This document shows positions 1 through 6,897 of a stretch of DNA of 64,000 bases, in pieces. The notes beneath the pieces are model-generated. The model saw only the letters and a list, made by a program, of their open reading frames with translations. It was not told the DNA's origin and did not search any database. The translations under genes and the position numbers were made by a program. The DNA comes from Desulfobacillus sp041396245 (GTDB lineage Bacteria; Pseudomonadota; Gammaproteobacteria; Burkholderiales; Rhodocyclaceae): NCBI GenBank assembly GCA_041396245.1, contig JAWKYW010000001.1, forward strand, positions 310,001 through 374,000. The letters are read 5' to 3'. Position 1 is the first letter of the stretch. Each line of letters starts with the position of its first letter.

Positions 1-1068
1 CATCGACATGAAGCGGACGACCTTCGGGTCCTGCATCTGTTCGGTGAATTCGTGCCCCTTTGGCTTGATGCCCATGGCGTCGACGATGGCCTGGCGCAGC
101 GGCGCATCGTCGCCGGGGTGGGCGCGCAGCACCGGCATCAGGGCCAGGGCGTCGTTCTGGCCTAGGCAGGGATAGAGCTCGCCCTTGCAGGTGATGCGCA
201 CGCGGTTGCAGCTGTCGCAAAAATTGTGCGAGTGGGGCGAGATGAAGCCGATTTTCGTCCGCGTGCCGGGGATGCGCCAGTAGCGCGCCGGCCCGCCGGT
301 GGTCTCGGCCGAGCCGACCAGCTCGAAGTGCGGGCGCAGCAGCGCCAGCGCCTCGTCCGAGCCGAAGTAGGTATCGGCGCGGGAACGGTCGATCGGGCCG
401 AGCGGCATTTCCTCGATGAAGGAGAGGTCGATCCCCTTGGCCACGGCGAAGCGCGCCAGATCGACGAACTCGTCGTCGTTCACGCCGCGCATCATCACCG
501 TGTTGAGCTTGATGCCCTCGAAGCCGGCGGCGATGGCGGCATCGAGTCCGCGCAGCACCTTGGCGAGTTCGCCGACGCGGGTGATGGCCTTGAAGCGGTC
601 GGCGCGCAAGGTATCGAGGCTGATGTTCACGCGTTTCACGCCCGCCTTGCGCATTTCGGCGGCGTAGCGCTCGAGCTGGGAGCCGTTGGTGGTGACCACC
701 AGTTCCTTCAGGCCTTCCAGGCGGGCGGCCTCGCGCATCAGCCAGAGGGCGTTGCGCCGCACCAGCGGCTCGCCGCCGGTGATGCGCACCTTGGTCACGC
801 CCATGGCGACGAACGTGCGGATGACACGCAGGCATTCCTCCAGGCTCAGCAGGTGGTCGCGCGGCAGGAATTCCATTTCCTCTGCCATGCAGTAAAAGCA
901 GCGGAAGTCGCAGCGGTCGGTGATCGACAGGCGGATGTAGGTGATGTGGCGGCCGTACTTGTCCACCAGCGTGCCGGGCGCGTGGCTGGATGTGGCCGGC
1001 GTCGTCGTCGGCACGAACTGCTCGAGGCCGGACGGAACCGGTTCGGGATTCAGGGATTCGTTGCGCAT
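1..1068 (-). CDS. moaA: GTP 3',8-cyclase MoaA (3' end cut by window edge)
   Basis: Radical SAM enzyme that converts GTP to 3',8-cyclo-GTP, the first step of molybdenum cofactor synthesis. Translation from the ATG at 1068 gives 356 codons to the window edge. The SAM cluster motif CDFRCFYC has Cys53, Cys57 and Cys60. The C-terminal cluster motif CDSCNRVR and a further Cys (ITCKGELYPC) are present. The last visible residues, RFMSM, are where MoaA proteins normally end, so only a few codons are missing. The rightward frames over this interval are antisense shadows. Confidence 0.96.
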   Translation of the reverse strand, partial: MRNESLNPEPVPSGLEQFVPTTTPATSSHAPGTLVDKYGRHITYIRLSITDRCDFRCFYCMAEEMEFLPRDHLLSLEECLRVIRTFVAMGVTKVRITGGEPLVRRNALWLMREAARLEGLKELVVTTNGSQLERYAAEMRKAGVKRVNISLDTLRADRFKAITRVGELAKVLRGLDAAIAAGFEGIKLNTVMMRGVNDDEFVDLARFAVAKGIDLSFIEEMPLGPIDRSRADTYFGSDEALALLRPHFELVGSAETTGGPARYWRIPGTRTKIGFISPHSHNFCDSCNRVRITCKGELYPCLGQNDALALMPVLRAHPGDDAPLRQAIVDAMGIKPKGHEFTEQMQDPKVVRFMSM

Positions 1069-1152
1069 GGTTGTCCTGCTGCGTATGGGCTTCGTATCGC
1101 CGAGAGCCGGGTTTTGCTTTAATGTTCCAACTTTCCTGCATTTCGAGCCGAC

Positions 1153-1602
1153 ATGCAAGTCTTTGGATCAATGACGAAACCCTTCTCCCTGCAGGGATTG
1201 CGCCATTTCCGCGGCGGGCTGGCCTGCGCCGGTGCGCTACTGCTGTCGGCTTGCGCCGGCGAGCGACTCGTCGCCGAGGCCTGGCTGGCGCCGGTGCCGG
1301 GCGGCAGCGCAACCGGACGCGCCATCTTCGCCTCCCGGGACGGCGGCCTTGCCCTCACCGCCCATGTCGCCGGCCTGGCGCCCGGCGTGCACAGCCTGGG
1401 CCTGGGCAGCCCGGGCGACTGCGACGCGATCGGGGCGGCTGCTTCGCGCGAACTGGCGCGCGCCGAGACCGATGCCTGGGGCAACGCCGGGTTCAGCGCC
1501 GTCCTGCGGGGGCTGACTTTCGCGGAGATCGTCGGCCGGCCCGTCGCCGTCCATGCCGCGACGCGGGTGCGGCTGGCCTGCGGAGTGGCCGTCAGGCGCT
1601 AG
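1153..1602 (+). CDS. Cu/Zn superoxide dismutase-like lipoprotein lacking metal ligands
   Basis: 149 residues; a start at Met7 (1171) is also possible. A hydrophobic N-terminus ends in a lipobox (LLLSAC), so a lipoprotein is predicted. The body follows the Cu/Zn-SOD pattern: Gly-rich strand, GGLALTAHVAGLAPGVHSL, then GDC. In active enzymes the segment after PG reads HxFHIH and supplies copper ligands; here it is HSLGLG, so only the first His survives. The fold is probably kept and dismutase activity is unlikely. One copy of the AAAGTCAG/ACGGCG motif lies in the gene on the opposite strand (1497-1520). Confidence 0.7.
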   Translation: MQVFGSMTKPFSLQGLRHFRGGLACAGALLLSACAGERLVAEAWLAPVPGGSATGRAIFASRDGGLALTAHVAGLAPGVHSLGLGSPGDCDAIGAAASRELARAETDAWGNAGFSAVLRGLTFAEIVGRPVAVHAATRVRLACGVAVRR

Positions 1603-1611
1603 GTAGGGCAC

Positions 1612-2667
1612 TCAGTCCCCGGCCGGTGCGGGCCGGCTGAAGCTGACGAAGTTCGGCGCGATCGGCATGGCATGGTCGACGCGCATCTTCAGCTCATAGG
1701 GCAGTCCGAAGTCCTGTTTTTCCTTCAGCGCGATGCGCTGCGGCGCGCAGGTGCTGCCGGGCTCGGTCTGCTGCACCGTGTCGCCGATGGGCGAGCCGCC
1801 GCCCGGCCTGGCCCACAACAGCCCCAGCACGCCCTTCGGAACGGCGACCGGCAGAACCACTTCCGTTTCGCTCCAGGCGGGCTCGAACGGCTCGACGGTG
1901 GCTGCCGGCGCGTGCACCGTCCAGGTCGAGCGGCGTTCCGTGCCTGAAGCATCCTTCCAGTAAACCTGCAACGTCGGGACGGGTCGCTCGGCCGGCCAGA
2001 GAAGGTGCACGTTGCCGCCGCGCACGCACAGCGTCGAGAAGTTGCCGCGCGAGACGTCCTCGACCCGCACGCCCTGGGTCTCGAGCGCCACCCGGCTGAC
2101 CTGGATGCCGGCGGGTGCCTGCCAGTGCACCGCCCACAATTCGAATTTGTCCGGCAGCACCAGGCGGCGGGCGGCGGTCTGCGTGTAGGGCGACGGCGCC
2201 TCCGGCGTGGTGTCGGGCGGCGGCCGGTTGCGTATCGCGTGCAGGTGCGCGCCGAGGGTTTGCATCAGCACGCCGCCGATGGCCGGCGGCATGCCGGCGA
2301 TCAGCAGGCCGCTGAAGGCGATCCAGGCCGAGACGCCGCGCGACAGCCCGGCCATGCGCCCGACCAGCCAGTGCAGGCCGAAGTACGCCAGCGGTCCGAT
2401 GGTGAGCAGCACGAGGTAGGCCACGGCCAGCCCCTCCATGCCGCTGATCCCCGTGGCGACGAAAGTGCCGTACATCGCGGCAATCGTCAGCGCCATGATC
2501 GGCAGCGTGGCGACGCGCAGCTTCAGCCAGGCCGAACCCAGCCCGAGCCTGCGGAAGTGGCGGCCTTCGTAGGCGACGATCAGCGCCATCGCCACCAGTG
2601 CGACCAGTGCGGTGAGGCCCCAGAGCATCAGGGTCGAGGGCGGGAGATTGTCCGGAAAACCGAGCAT
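1612..2667 (-). CDS. Uncharacterised inner-membrane protein with soluble C-terminal domain
   Basis: 351 residues of unrecognised family. The N-terminal ~135 residues carry about four hydrophobic segments (LWGLTALVALVAMALIV, TLPIMALTIAAMYGTFVA, AVAYLVLLTIGPLAYFGL, WIAFSGLLIAGMPPAIGGVL). The remaining ~215 residues look like beta-rich periplasmic sequence with two Cys (TLCVRGG, STCAP) that could pair. It converges tail to tail with the SOD-like gene, 9 bases apart. No function can be assigned. Confidence 0.75.
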   Translation of the reverse strand: MLGFPDNLPPSTLMLWGLTALVALVAMALIVAYEGRHFRRLGLGSAWLKLRVATLPIMALTIAAMYGTFVATGISGMEGLAVAYLVLLTIGPLAYFGLHWLVGRMAGLSRGVSAWIAFSGLLIAGMPPAIGGVLMQTLGAHLHAIRNRPPPDTTPEAPSPYTQTAARRLVLPDKFELWAVHWQAPAGIQVSRVALETQGVRVEDVSRGNFSTLCVRGGNVHLLWPAERPVPTLQVYWKDASGTERRSTWTVHAPAATVEPFEPAWSETEVVLPVAVPKGVLGLLWARPGGGSPIGDTVQQTEPGSTCAPQRIALKEKQDFGLPYELKMRVDHAMPIAPNFVSFSRPAPAGD

Positions 2668-2766
2668 GGCCGCATCCTAACCCATCGGCGCGCTTGACAG
2701 CGTGGGCGGTGTCTCCTACATGTGAAGTATTCGAGTCGAGTCGGAATGGCAGGCAAGGAGATCGCG

Positions 2767-3138
2767 ATGATGAACCCGACAGCAGAGAACCATGGAACAC
2801 GGCAAGGCATCGCCGCCAGCAGGGTCTTTCCCCATGCGCCGGAAGACTGGTCGCCGGCCATTGCCGAGGAAGCGGCCAGGGCGGAAGGGCTGGAACTGAG
2901 CGACGACCACTGGGAAGCCGTGCGCGGCTTGCAGGAATACTTCGCCCGGCACGAGGGCGCGCCGAGCATCAATATGCGCGAGCTGCACGACGCCCTCGAC
3001 GAGCGTTTCCACGCGCGCGGCGGGATCAAGGCGCTCTACCTGATGTTTCCGGGCGGGCCGATCGCCCAGGGCTGCCGCATCGCCGGCCTGAAGGCGCCCT
3101 ATCTCGCCACCGACACCAGCTTCGGCAGCGTGTCCTGA
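2767..3138 (+). CDS. TusE/DsrC-family sulfur-relay-like protein lacking the terminal cysteine
   Basis: 123 residues from the ATG at 2767, chosen because AAGGAG sits six bases upstream; an in-frame ATG at 2722 lacks such a site. The C-terminal half matches DsrC/TusE: GLQEYF, MRELHDAL, LYLMFPGGPIAQGCRIAGL. DsrC ends in Gly-Cys-Val, whose Cys carries the persulfide ten residues after the upstream Cys. Here Cys103 occupies the upstream position, the +10 residue is Leu, and the tail is SFGSVS without Cys. It may be a redox or regulatory DsrC relative, not a trisulfide carrier. Its 3' end overlaps the convergent GNAT gene by 40 bases. Confidence 0.82.
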   Translation: MMNPTAENHGTRQGIAASRVFPHAPEDWSPAIAEEAARAEGLELSDDHWEAVRGLQEYFARHEGAPSINMRELHDALDERFHARGGIKALYLMFPGGPIAQGCRIAGLKAPYLATDTSFGSVS

Positions 3139-3608
3139 GCGAGCACCACCGACGTCTCGTTCTGCCGCTCGGAGATCGTCCAGTATTTCTTCAGCAGGGC
3201 GGTCTTCTCCGCCTCGCCGACGAGGCGGAAGCCGTGGCGCACGTAGAAGTCGATGGCCCAGGTGGCGGCGCGCCAGGTGCCGACCAGCACCGGACGCTCC
3301 GTCAGCGCCAGCAGGTGTCGCAGCAGCTTCCCGCCGATGCCGCCGCGCCGCGCCCGCGTGGCGACGTAGGCGTGGCGGATCAGCGTCACGTCCCGCACGT
3401 CCTGGATGCCCATCACGCCGAGCAGTTCGCCGTCCTCGAACCAGCCGAAGAAGCGCACCCCGGCGGCGATCTCGCCGCGCAGTTCCGCTTCGGACATGTA
3501 CGGCTCGTGCAGGCAGCCCTCCGGCACATGGCCGCGATAGGCCCGCGCCGCGTCGTTGATGACGGCGATGATCTCGGGGATCTGGGCTTCGGTACAAGGA
3601 GCGATCAT
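3099..3608 (-). CDS. GNAT-family N-acetyltransferase
   Basis: 169 residues with the GNAT core: LGVMGIQDV strand, then the acetyl-CoA loop ATRARRGGIGGKLL (Q/RxxGxG type) around residues 83-96, then a late FYVRHGF strand-turn. Such enzymes transfer acetyl groups from acetyl-CoA to an amine; the substrate cannot be told. It overlaps the 3' end of the DsrC-like gene tail to tail. Confidence 0.85.
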   Translation of the reverse strand: MIAPCTEAQIPEIIAVINDAARAYRGHVPEGCLHEPYMSEAELRGEIAAGVRFFGWFEDGELLGVMGIQDVRDVTLIRHAYVATRARRGGIGGKLLRHLLALTERPVLVGTWRAATWAIDFYVRHGFRLVGEAEKTALLKKYWTISERQNETSVVLAQDTLPKLVSVAR

Positions 3609-3616
3609 CTTGAGTC

Positions 3617-3644
3617 CGTCATTCCCGCGAAAGCGGGAATCCAG
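3617..3644. repeat. Dispersed palindromic repeat, dRS3-like (copy 1)
   Basis: CGTC + ATTCCCGCGAAAGCGGGAAT + CCAG. The 20-bp core is a palindrome of the ATTCCC-N8-GGGAAT form known from neisserial dRS3 repeats. Related paired copies lie at 17648-17720, 52367-52441 and, with a changed core, 63398-63482. This copy sits between two leftward genes. Confidence 0.85.
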
Positions 3645-3648
3645 GTAT

Positions 3649-3978
3649 TTATTTCTCCGCCAAGGTCCCCACGAATTTCAAACTCTCCTCCACCCACCGC
3701 TTCAAATCCCGGTCCTCCTCATACCCCGGCGGATCGACGAAAACGTAGCCCTTCATCGGCCTGCCGGTGAAATCCATCACTCGCGCATGCGGCCCGCGCA
3801 GCGCCGCAGCGTAGGCGTCCGGTCCGACGCGCGCCATCAGCGCCTCGCCGACGATGCCGACGAACATGTGTCCGCGCGCGAGCAGGCACAGCCCGCCGAA
3901 CATCTTCTTTTCAGTGATGCCGGGGCGCTCCTGCAGGAACTCGCGCAGGCGCTCGGCCAAACCCTCGTCGTAAGCCAT
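3649..3978 (-). CDS. TfoX N-terminal domain protein
   Basis: 109 residues, the length of stand-alone TfoX-N proteins, with the family signatures KKMFGGLCLLARGHMFVGI and MKGYVFVDP. Full-length TfoX (Sxy) regulates competence in gammaproteobacteria by aiding CRP; single-domain relatives have no established role. Three bases separate it from the upstream membrane-protein gene on the same strand, so the two are probably co-transcribed. Confidence 0.85.
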   Translation of the reverse strand: MAYDEGLAERLREFLQERPGITEKKMFGGLCLLARGHMFVGIVGEALMARVGPDAYAAALRGPHARVMDFTGRPMKGYVFVDPPGYEEDRDLKRWVEESLKFVGTLAEK

Positions 3979-3981
3979 GAT

Positions 3982-4365
3982 TCAGTTACCGGAAGACGGC
4001 TGCTGCGGCGCCCGCGCCGCAAGCCGGTTCAGTGCGAGGTGCAGCAGGCGGCGTGCGATGAACTTCGGGATGCGGTTTTCCGAGGCGATCAGCTCGACGG
4101 CGAGCTCCTCGGCCTCTCCGCTATGCAGCATCTTCTGCAGTTCCTCGCGCGACGGCGCCTGCTCCAGCGCGCGGAAGAAGCGGCGCACGCGGACCGCCAT
4201 GAGCAACGGCGACACCACGCCCCAGAAGCCGAAGATCCAGAACAGCGGGAACACGATGAGGAAGGCGTATTCCTCGCGCGGCGCAATGAAGAGCAGGCGG
4301 TAGACGGCATAGGGCACCGCGGTGAGCAGGCCCAGCACCCAGAGGATCGTGATGCGCAGGAGCAT
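3982..4365 (-). CDS. Small membrane protein of unknown function
   Basis: 127 residues with two hydrophobic segments (ITILWVLGLLTAVPYAVY and YAFLIVFPLFWIFGFWGVV) followed by a charged helical tail. No family recognised. It is followed by the TfoX-like gene on the same strand. A copy of the 24-bp dispersed motif abuts the start codon on the upstream side (4367-4390). Confidence 0.6.
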   Translation of the reverse strand: MLLRITILWVLGLLTAVPYAVYRLLFIAPREEYAFLIVFPLFWIFGFWGVVSPLLMAVRVRRFFRALEQAPSREELQKMLHSGEAEELAVELIASENRIPKFIARRLLHLALNRLAARAPQQPSSGN

Positions 4366-4366
4366 G

Positions 4367-4390
4367 AAAGTCAGTCGCTGCGGGACGGCG
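4367..4390 (+). repeat. 24-bp bipartite dispersed motif (intergenic copy A)
   Basis: AAAGTCAG, ten bases, ACGGCG. It overlaps by its position the upstream border of the membrane-protein gene and precedes the isochorismatase-like gene's stop. See the finding on this motif for all copies. Confidence 0.8.
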
Positions 4391-4411
4391 GCAGGGCCGG
4401 AAGGCGCAAGC

Positions 4412-4960
4412 TCAAGGCTCCGCGCACAGCGTTTCGGCCGGCAGCACGCGGGCGAACAGGCCGTTCAGTCCGGCGAGGTAGGCGAGCTGCACGCCGGCGG
4501 CCTCGATGCGCTGGCCGCCGAACTGCAGGTCGCGCGTGGCGCAGGCGTCCGATGCGAGGGCGCACTGGAAGCCCAGGTCGGCCGCTGCGCGCACCGTGGA
4601 GTCGACGCACATGTGCGTCATCATGCCGGCGATCACCAGCTTCGTCGCCCCGGCCGCGCGCAGCGCCTCGAGCAGCGCCGTCTCGCGGAAACTGTTCGGG
4701 AAATGCTTCACCATCACCGGCTCGCCTTCGCCCGGCCTCACCGCACGATGAATCTCCGCGCCCGGCGTGCCGGGCAGGAAGAAGGTCGCGCCGGGGCGCG
4801 TGGCGATGTGCTGCACATGGAACACCGGCAGCCCGCGCTGCCGGAAGGTCTGCAGCAGCCGCGCCGCCTGCGCCACCGCCGTTTCCGCGCCGACCAGCTC
4901 CATCGTGCCGCCGGGGAAGTAGTCGTTTTGCAGGTCGATGAGGATGAGGGCAGTGGTCAT
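4412..4960 (-). CDS. Isochorismatase-like cysteine hydrolase
   Basis: 182 residues from the ATG at 4960, which places the family opening MTTALILIDLQND at the N-terminus; an ATG six codons earlier is possible. The catalytic triad is visible: Asp9 (IDLQND), Lys85 (VMVKHFPNSF) and Cys118 (MMTHMCVDSTVRAA, with the usual Met-Met before Thr-His). Family members hydrolyse amides or esters such as nicotinamide, N-carbamoyl compounds or isochorismate. The substrate here is unknown. Confidence 0.88.
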   Translation of the reverse strand: MTTALILIDLQNDYFPGGTMELVGAETAVAQAARLLQTFRQRGLPVFHVQHIATRPGATFFLPGTPGAEIHRAVRPGEGEPVMVKHFPNSFRETALLEALRAAGATKLVIAGMMTHMCVDSTVRAAADLGFQCALASDACATRDLQFGGQRIEAAGVQLAYLAGLNGLFARVLPAETLCAEP

Positions 4961-4964
4961 GTAT

Positions 4965-5813
4965 CTAGGCTGCTTCAATTTCCTTCAGAGTCTTTCCGCT
5001 TTTGTCTTTCCAGGCTGTAAGGCCGTTTGCCCCACCGCCATGAATTACCGCAGCGGCGGCACTCGGGCTGTCGAACTCGGTATCTCTTGTAAAAACAAGC
5101 AAGCCATCCTTTTCGGAAAGTGTTCCATCTTGCAGAAGCTTTTTCCGCAACGCTACTACATAAGGGTGCTGTGATTCCGCTGAGGAGCGTTCGGCAACGA
5201 CAGCAGTAGAATTCTTGAATACAACGAAGCCACCTTCAGTTCTTCTGCCATTGGCAATGGCTCCTTTGTTTTTACAGAAAAGTTCCATCTGCTGTTTCTG
5301 TCCCAAGGAAGAACCAGAGATTGGCGTCAGAAGATCTGAGCCGAGTACAGGTAATACCTGCTGAATACGAGAAAGGAAGACCTCCATGTCTTCCCGGTCT
5401 GACTCCGGAAGTTTCGGATTGCTCGTGTTGGCGTTTTCGAGGCGATACCGGCCAGCCTTCTTGGCTTCAATAAGAAGCCGGTTTTCGAGATAACGAATAT
5501 GCGCCTTGGTCAGATTTTCGTCCTTGCTTACAAACACTACGAGGGAATTCCAGAAGTCTCTAGCCTTGTGTTGTTTCAGACGGTCACGAATTACCTCTGC
5601 CTCACCAATATAGGCCAAAGCATCTCCGTTCTCGGGGTCTGTGCCGAACAGGAAGTAGATACCCGCACTTCCCGCTTCTTCCCGGAGAAGCAAGTCGTCA
5701 AGTTCGATTCTCGGTGCGGCAAGCGCTTTCCCTGTCCAATTGGAAACCTCGCCGACGCGCAGGCGCTTTGCATCGCCATGCGGGAGAAAAAGCTTGATTG
5801 TGGCGGATGTCAT
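4965..5813 (-). CDS. GIY-YIG nuclease family protein with C-terminal DUF4357 domain
   Basis: About 282 residues if started at the Met at 5813; an earlier ATG at 5852 is in frame. The N-terminal half has the GIY-YIG core (AGIYFLFG ... ALAYIGEAEVIRDRL, about residues 48-80) plus an Asn/Glu-containing helix (YLENRLLIEAK). The C-terminal ~60 residues (FDSPSAAAAVIHGGGANGLTAWKD) match DUF4357. Base composition is clearly AT-richer than the neighbours, suggesting horizontal acquisition. Such proteins are often linked to mobile or defence loci, but the role is unknown. Confidence 0.8.
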   Translation of the reverse strand: MTSATIKLFLPHGDAKRLRVGEVSNWTGKALAAPRIELDDLLLREEAGSAGIYFLFGTDPENGDALAYIGEAEVIRDRLKQHKARDFWNSLVVFVSKDENLTKAHIRYLENRLLIEAKKAGRYRLENANTSNPKLPESDREDMEVFLSRIQQVLPVLGSDLLTPISGSSLGQKQQMELFCKNKGAIANGRRTEGGFVVFKNSTAVVAERSSAESQHPYVVALRKKLLQDGTLSEKDGLLVFTRDTEFDSPSAAAAVIHGGGANGLTAWKDKSGKTLKEIEAA

Positions 5814-5902
5814 TTCAATGCCCGACTGAACCAGACCTATGAAATATACCACCCGGCTTGAATGAGCCGAAATGGATTACTGTAAAGTTAGTTCTTCCGG
5901 GA

Positions 5903-5926
5903 AAAGTCAGTCTCCGCAGGACAGCG
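5903..5926 (+). repeat. 24-bp bipartite dispersed motif (intergenic copy B)
   Basis: AAAGTCAG, ten bases, ACAGCG (one mismatch in the right half). It is the partner of the copy at 6864-6887: the two lie at equivalent places in the duplicated segments that flank the toxin-antitoxin pair. Confidence 0.75.
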
Positions 5927-5962
5927 AGCGGGGCGTGCAGTCGAGTATGAAACAGGATGCGG

Positions 5963-6110
5963 CTAGTCGTCGCGGGCGATTTCCAGTCGCGGCGGCGGCA
6001 GGGGACGATAGCCTTCGGCGCGGCCGGTGATTTCCTGCCAGAGTTCACCGAGGGGGATCTTGCGTTCGCGGTCGCGGGCGACCCATTCATCGGGGATTGG
6101 GGCGGCATCA
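5963..6110 (-). pseudogene. Truncated duplicate of the YdjM-like membrane hydrolase 3' end
   Basis: The leftward reading gives EWVARDRERKIPLGELW, QEITGRAEGYRPLPP and then a stop. This is nearly identical to the C-terminus of the hydrolase at 6898-7953, and the DNA agrees closely over about 130 bases. No upstream part of the gene is present, so this is a remnant of a partial duplication. The real gene and this remnant bracket the toxin-antitoxin module. Confidence 0.8.
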
Positions 6111-6227
6111 GTCACAGCTGCAGGCGGGGCCGCCATGAGTGGCGAGGAGTTCTCCTTCCGTGGCCCAAGCGAATTCCCGGTGGCCGAGGAAGTCGATGCG
6201 CAGGACGTCAAAGCCGCCCCCGAGAAA

Positions 6228-6488
6228 TCATGCGGCCCGATTCAGCGGCACTTCCCAGCCGGGGAACACGAGCACGGCCGGATGGCAGTTGAGGGCGCGG
6301 GCAAGCACTTTCGCGCGCTCGACGCCCAGGTTCACGCGGCCGTTCTCGATGGCGGAGAGGGTGGCTTGCGGAATGCCCGTCAGTTCGGACAGCTGGCTTT
6401 GGCTCAGTTCCTGGAGTTCGCGCAGGATACGGACAGACTCTCCCACCGAGACCTCGACACGTTTTTTCGCGGGACGAAACGCTTTCAT
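6228..6488 (-). CDS. XRE-family antitoxin, HigA-like
   Basis: 86 residues from the ATG at 6488, one base after the toxin stop codon. A helix-turn-helix of Xre type (LSQSQLSELTGIPQATLSAIENGR) occupies the middle. Such antitoxins bind the partner toxin and repress the shared promoter. Toxin-first gene order is typical of higBA. The longer frame from 6527 overlaps the toxin and is less likely. Confidence 0.88.
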   Translation of the reverse strand: MKAFRPAKKRVEVSVGESVRILRELQELSQSQLSELTGIPQATLSAIENGRVNLGVERAKVLARALNCHPAVLVFPGWEVPLNRAA

Positions 6489-6489
6489 T

Positions 6490-6774
6490 TCATGGCCTCC
6501 TGTAATCGTGGGCGGTGACATGCACAACTTGAATCAGCAATACGTTGGCGACAACACGGTAAATCACCCGCCACTGAAGCCCGAGCCTGGCGGAACGGTG
6601 CCCCTTCCACTCACCAGACAGCGCTTCGTCGTGAAACCCCTTGATGGCCCGCAAGCCTTGCGGCCCGGAAAGCCGGGCAATGTCTTTCCACTTCTCGTAA
6701 CGCTTCAGAACCTCGATGGGCACCGAGCCGGAAAGTTGTTTGTCGACACGGCGGTGCTCTTCGATTTGCCACAT
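6490..6774 (-). CDS. RelE/HigB-type toxin
   Basis: 94 residues with a RelE-superfamily C-terminus: LSGEWKGHRSARLGLQWRVIYRVV, VLLIQVVHVTAHDYRR. The basic stretch and late His-Asp-Tyr match ribosome-dependent mRNA interferases that cut translated mRNA. Translationally coupled to the downstream antitoxin. The promoter lies at 6782-6809. Confidence 0.88.
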   Translation of the reverse strand: MWQIEEHRRVDKQLSGSVPIEVLKRYEKWKDIARLSGPQGLRAIKGFHDEALSGEWKGHRSARLGLQWRVIYRVVANVLLIQVVHVTAHDYRRP

Positions 6775-6781
6775 GCCACAT

Positions 6782-6809
6782 TATGTATATGCCACATATG
6801 GTATGTCAA
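6782..6809 (-). promoter_or_regulatory. Promoter of the toxin-antitoxin operon
   Basis: On the minus strand: -35 TTGACA (6809-6804), 16 bases, -10-like TACATA (6787-6782), then the toxin ATG at 6774, so the leader is very short. ATGTGGCAT occurs twice near the -10 and start, a plausible operator for autorepression. Confidence 0.65.
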
Positions 6810-6863
6810 GGACGCTTTAATCCAGCGACGCATGTGCGGCGACCGCCGGGGATGGCTAGGGGG

Positions 6864-6887
6864 AAAGTCAGTCCCTGCGGGACGGCG
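6864..6887 (+). repeat. 24-bp bipartite dispersed motif (intergenic copy C)
   Basis: AAAGTCAG, TCCCTGCGGG, ACGGCG. This copy also contains a perfect GTCCC/GGGAC dyad. It lies just downstream of the membrane-hydrolase stop codon. Confidence 0.8.
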
Positions 6888-6897
6888 GGAGGGGGTA

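Larger units (their letters stand above)
5814..6227. other. Gene-poor stretch with duplicated gene remnant
   Basis: These 414 bases lie between the GIY-YIG gene and the antitoxin. They hold one copy of the dispersed 24-bp motif (5903-5926), a truncated duplicate of the 3' end of the membrane-hydrolase gene (5963 to about 6110) and ~115 bases in which I see nothing. Confidence 0.7.

Noticed and set aside
226..1122. 298-residue rightward frame
   Set aside because: Antisense of moaA; it is an uninterrupted GC-rich frame without any protein family and lacks a ribosome site.
6864..6887. Dispersed motif as an intrinsic terminator
   Set aside because: This copy has a GTCCC/GGGAC dyad, but most other copies do not, and no T-run follows.
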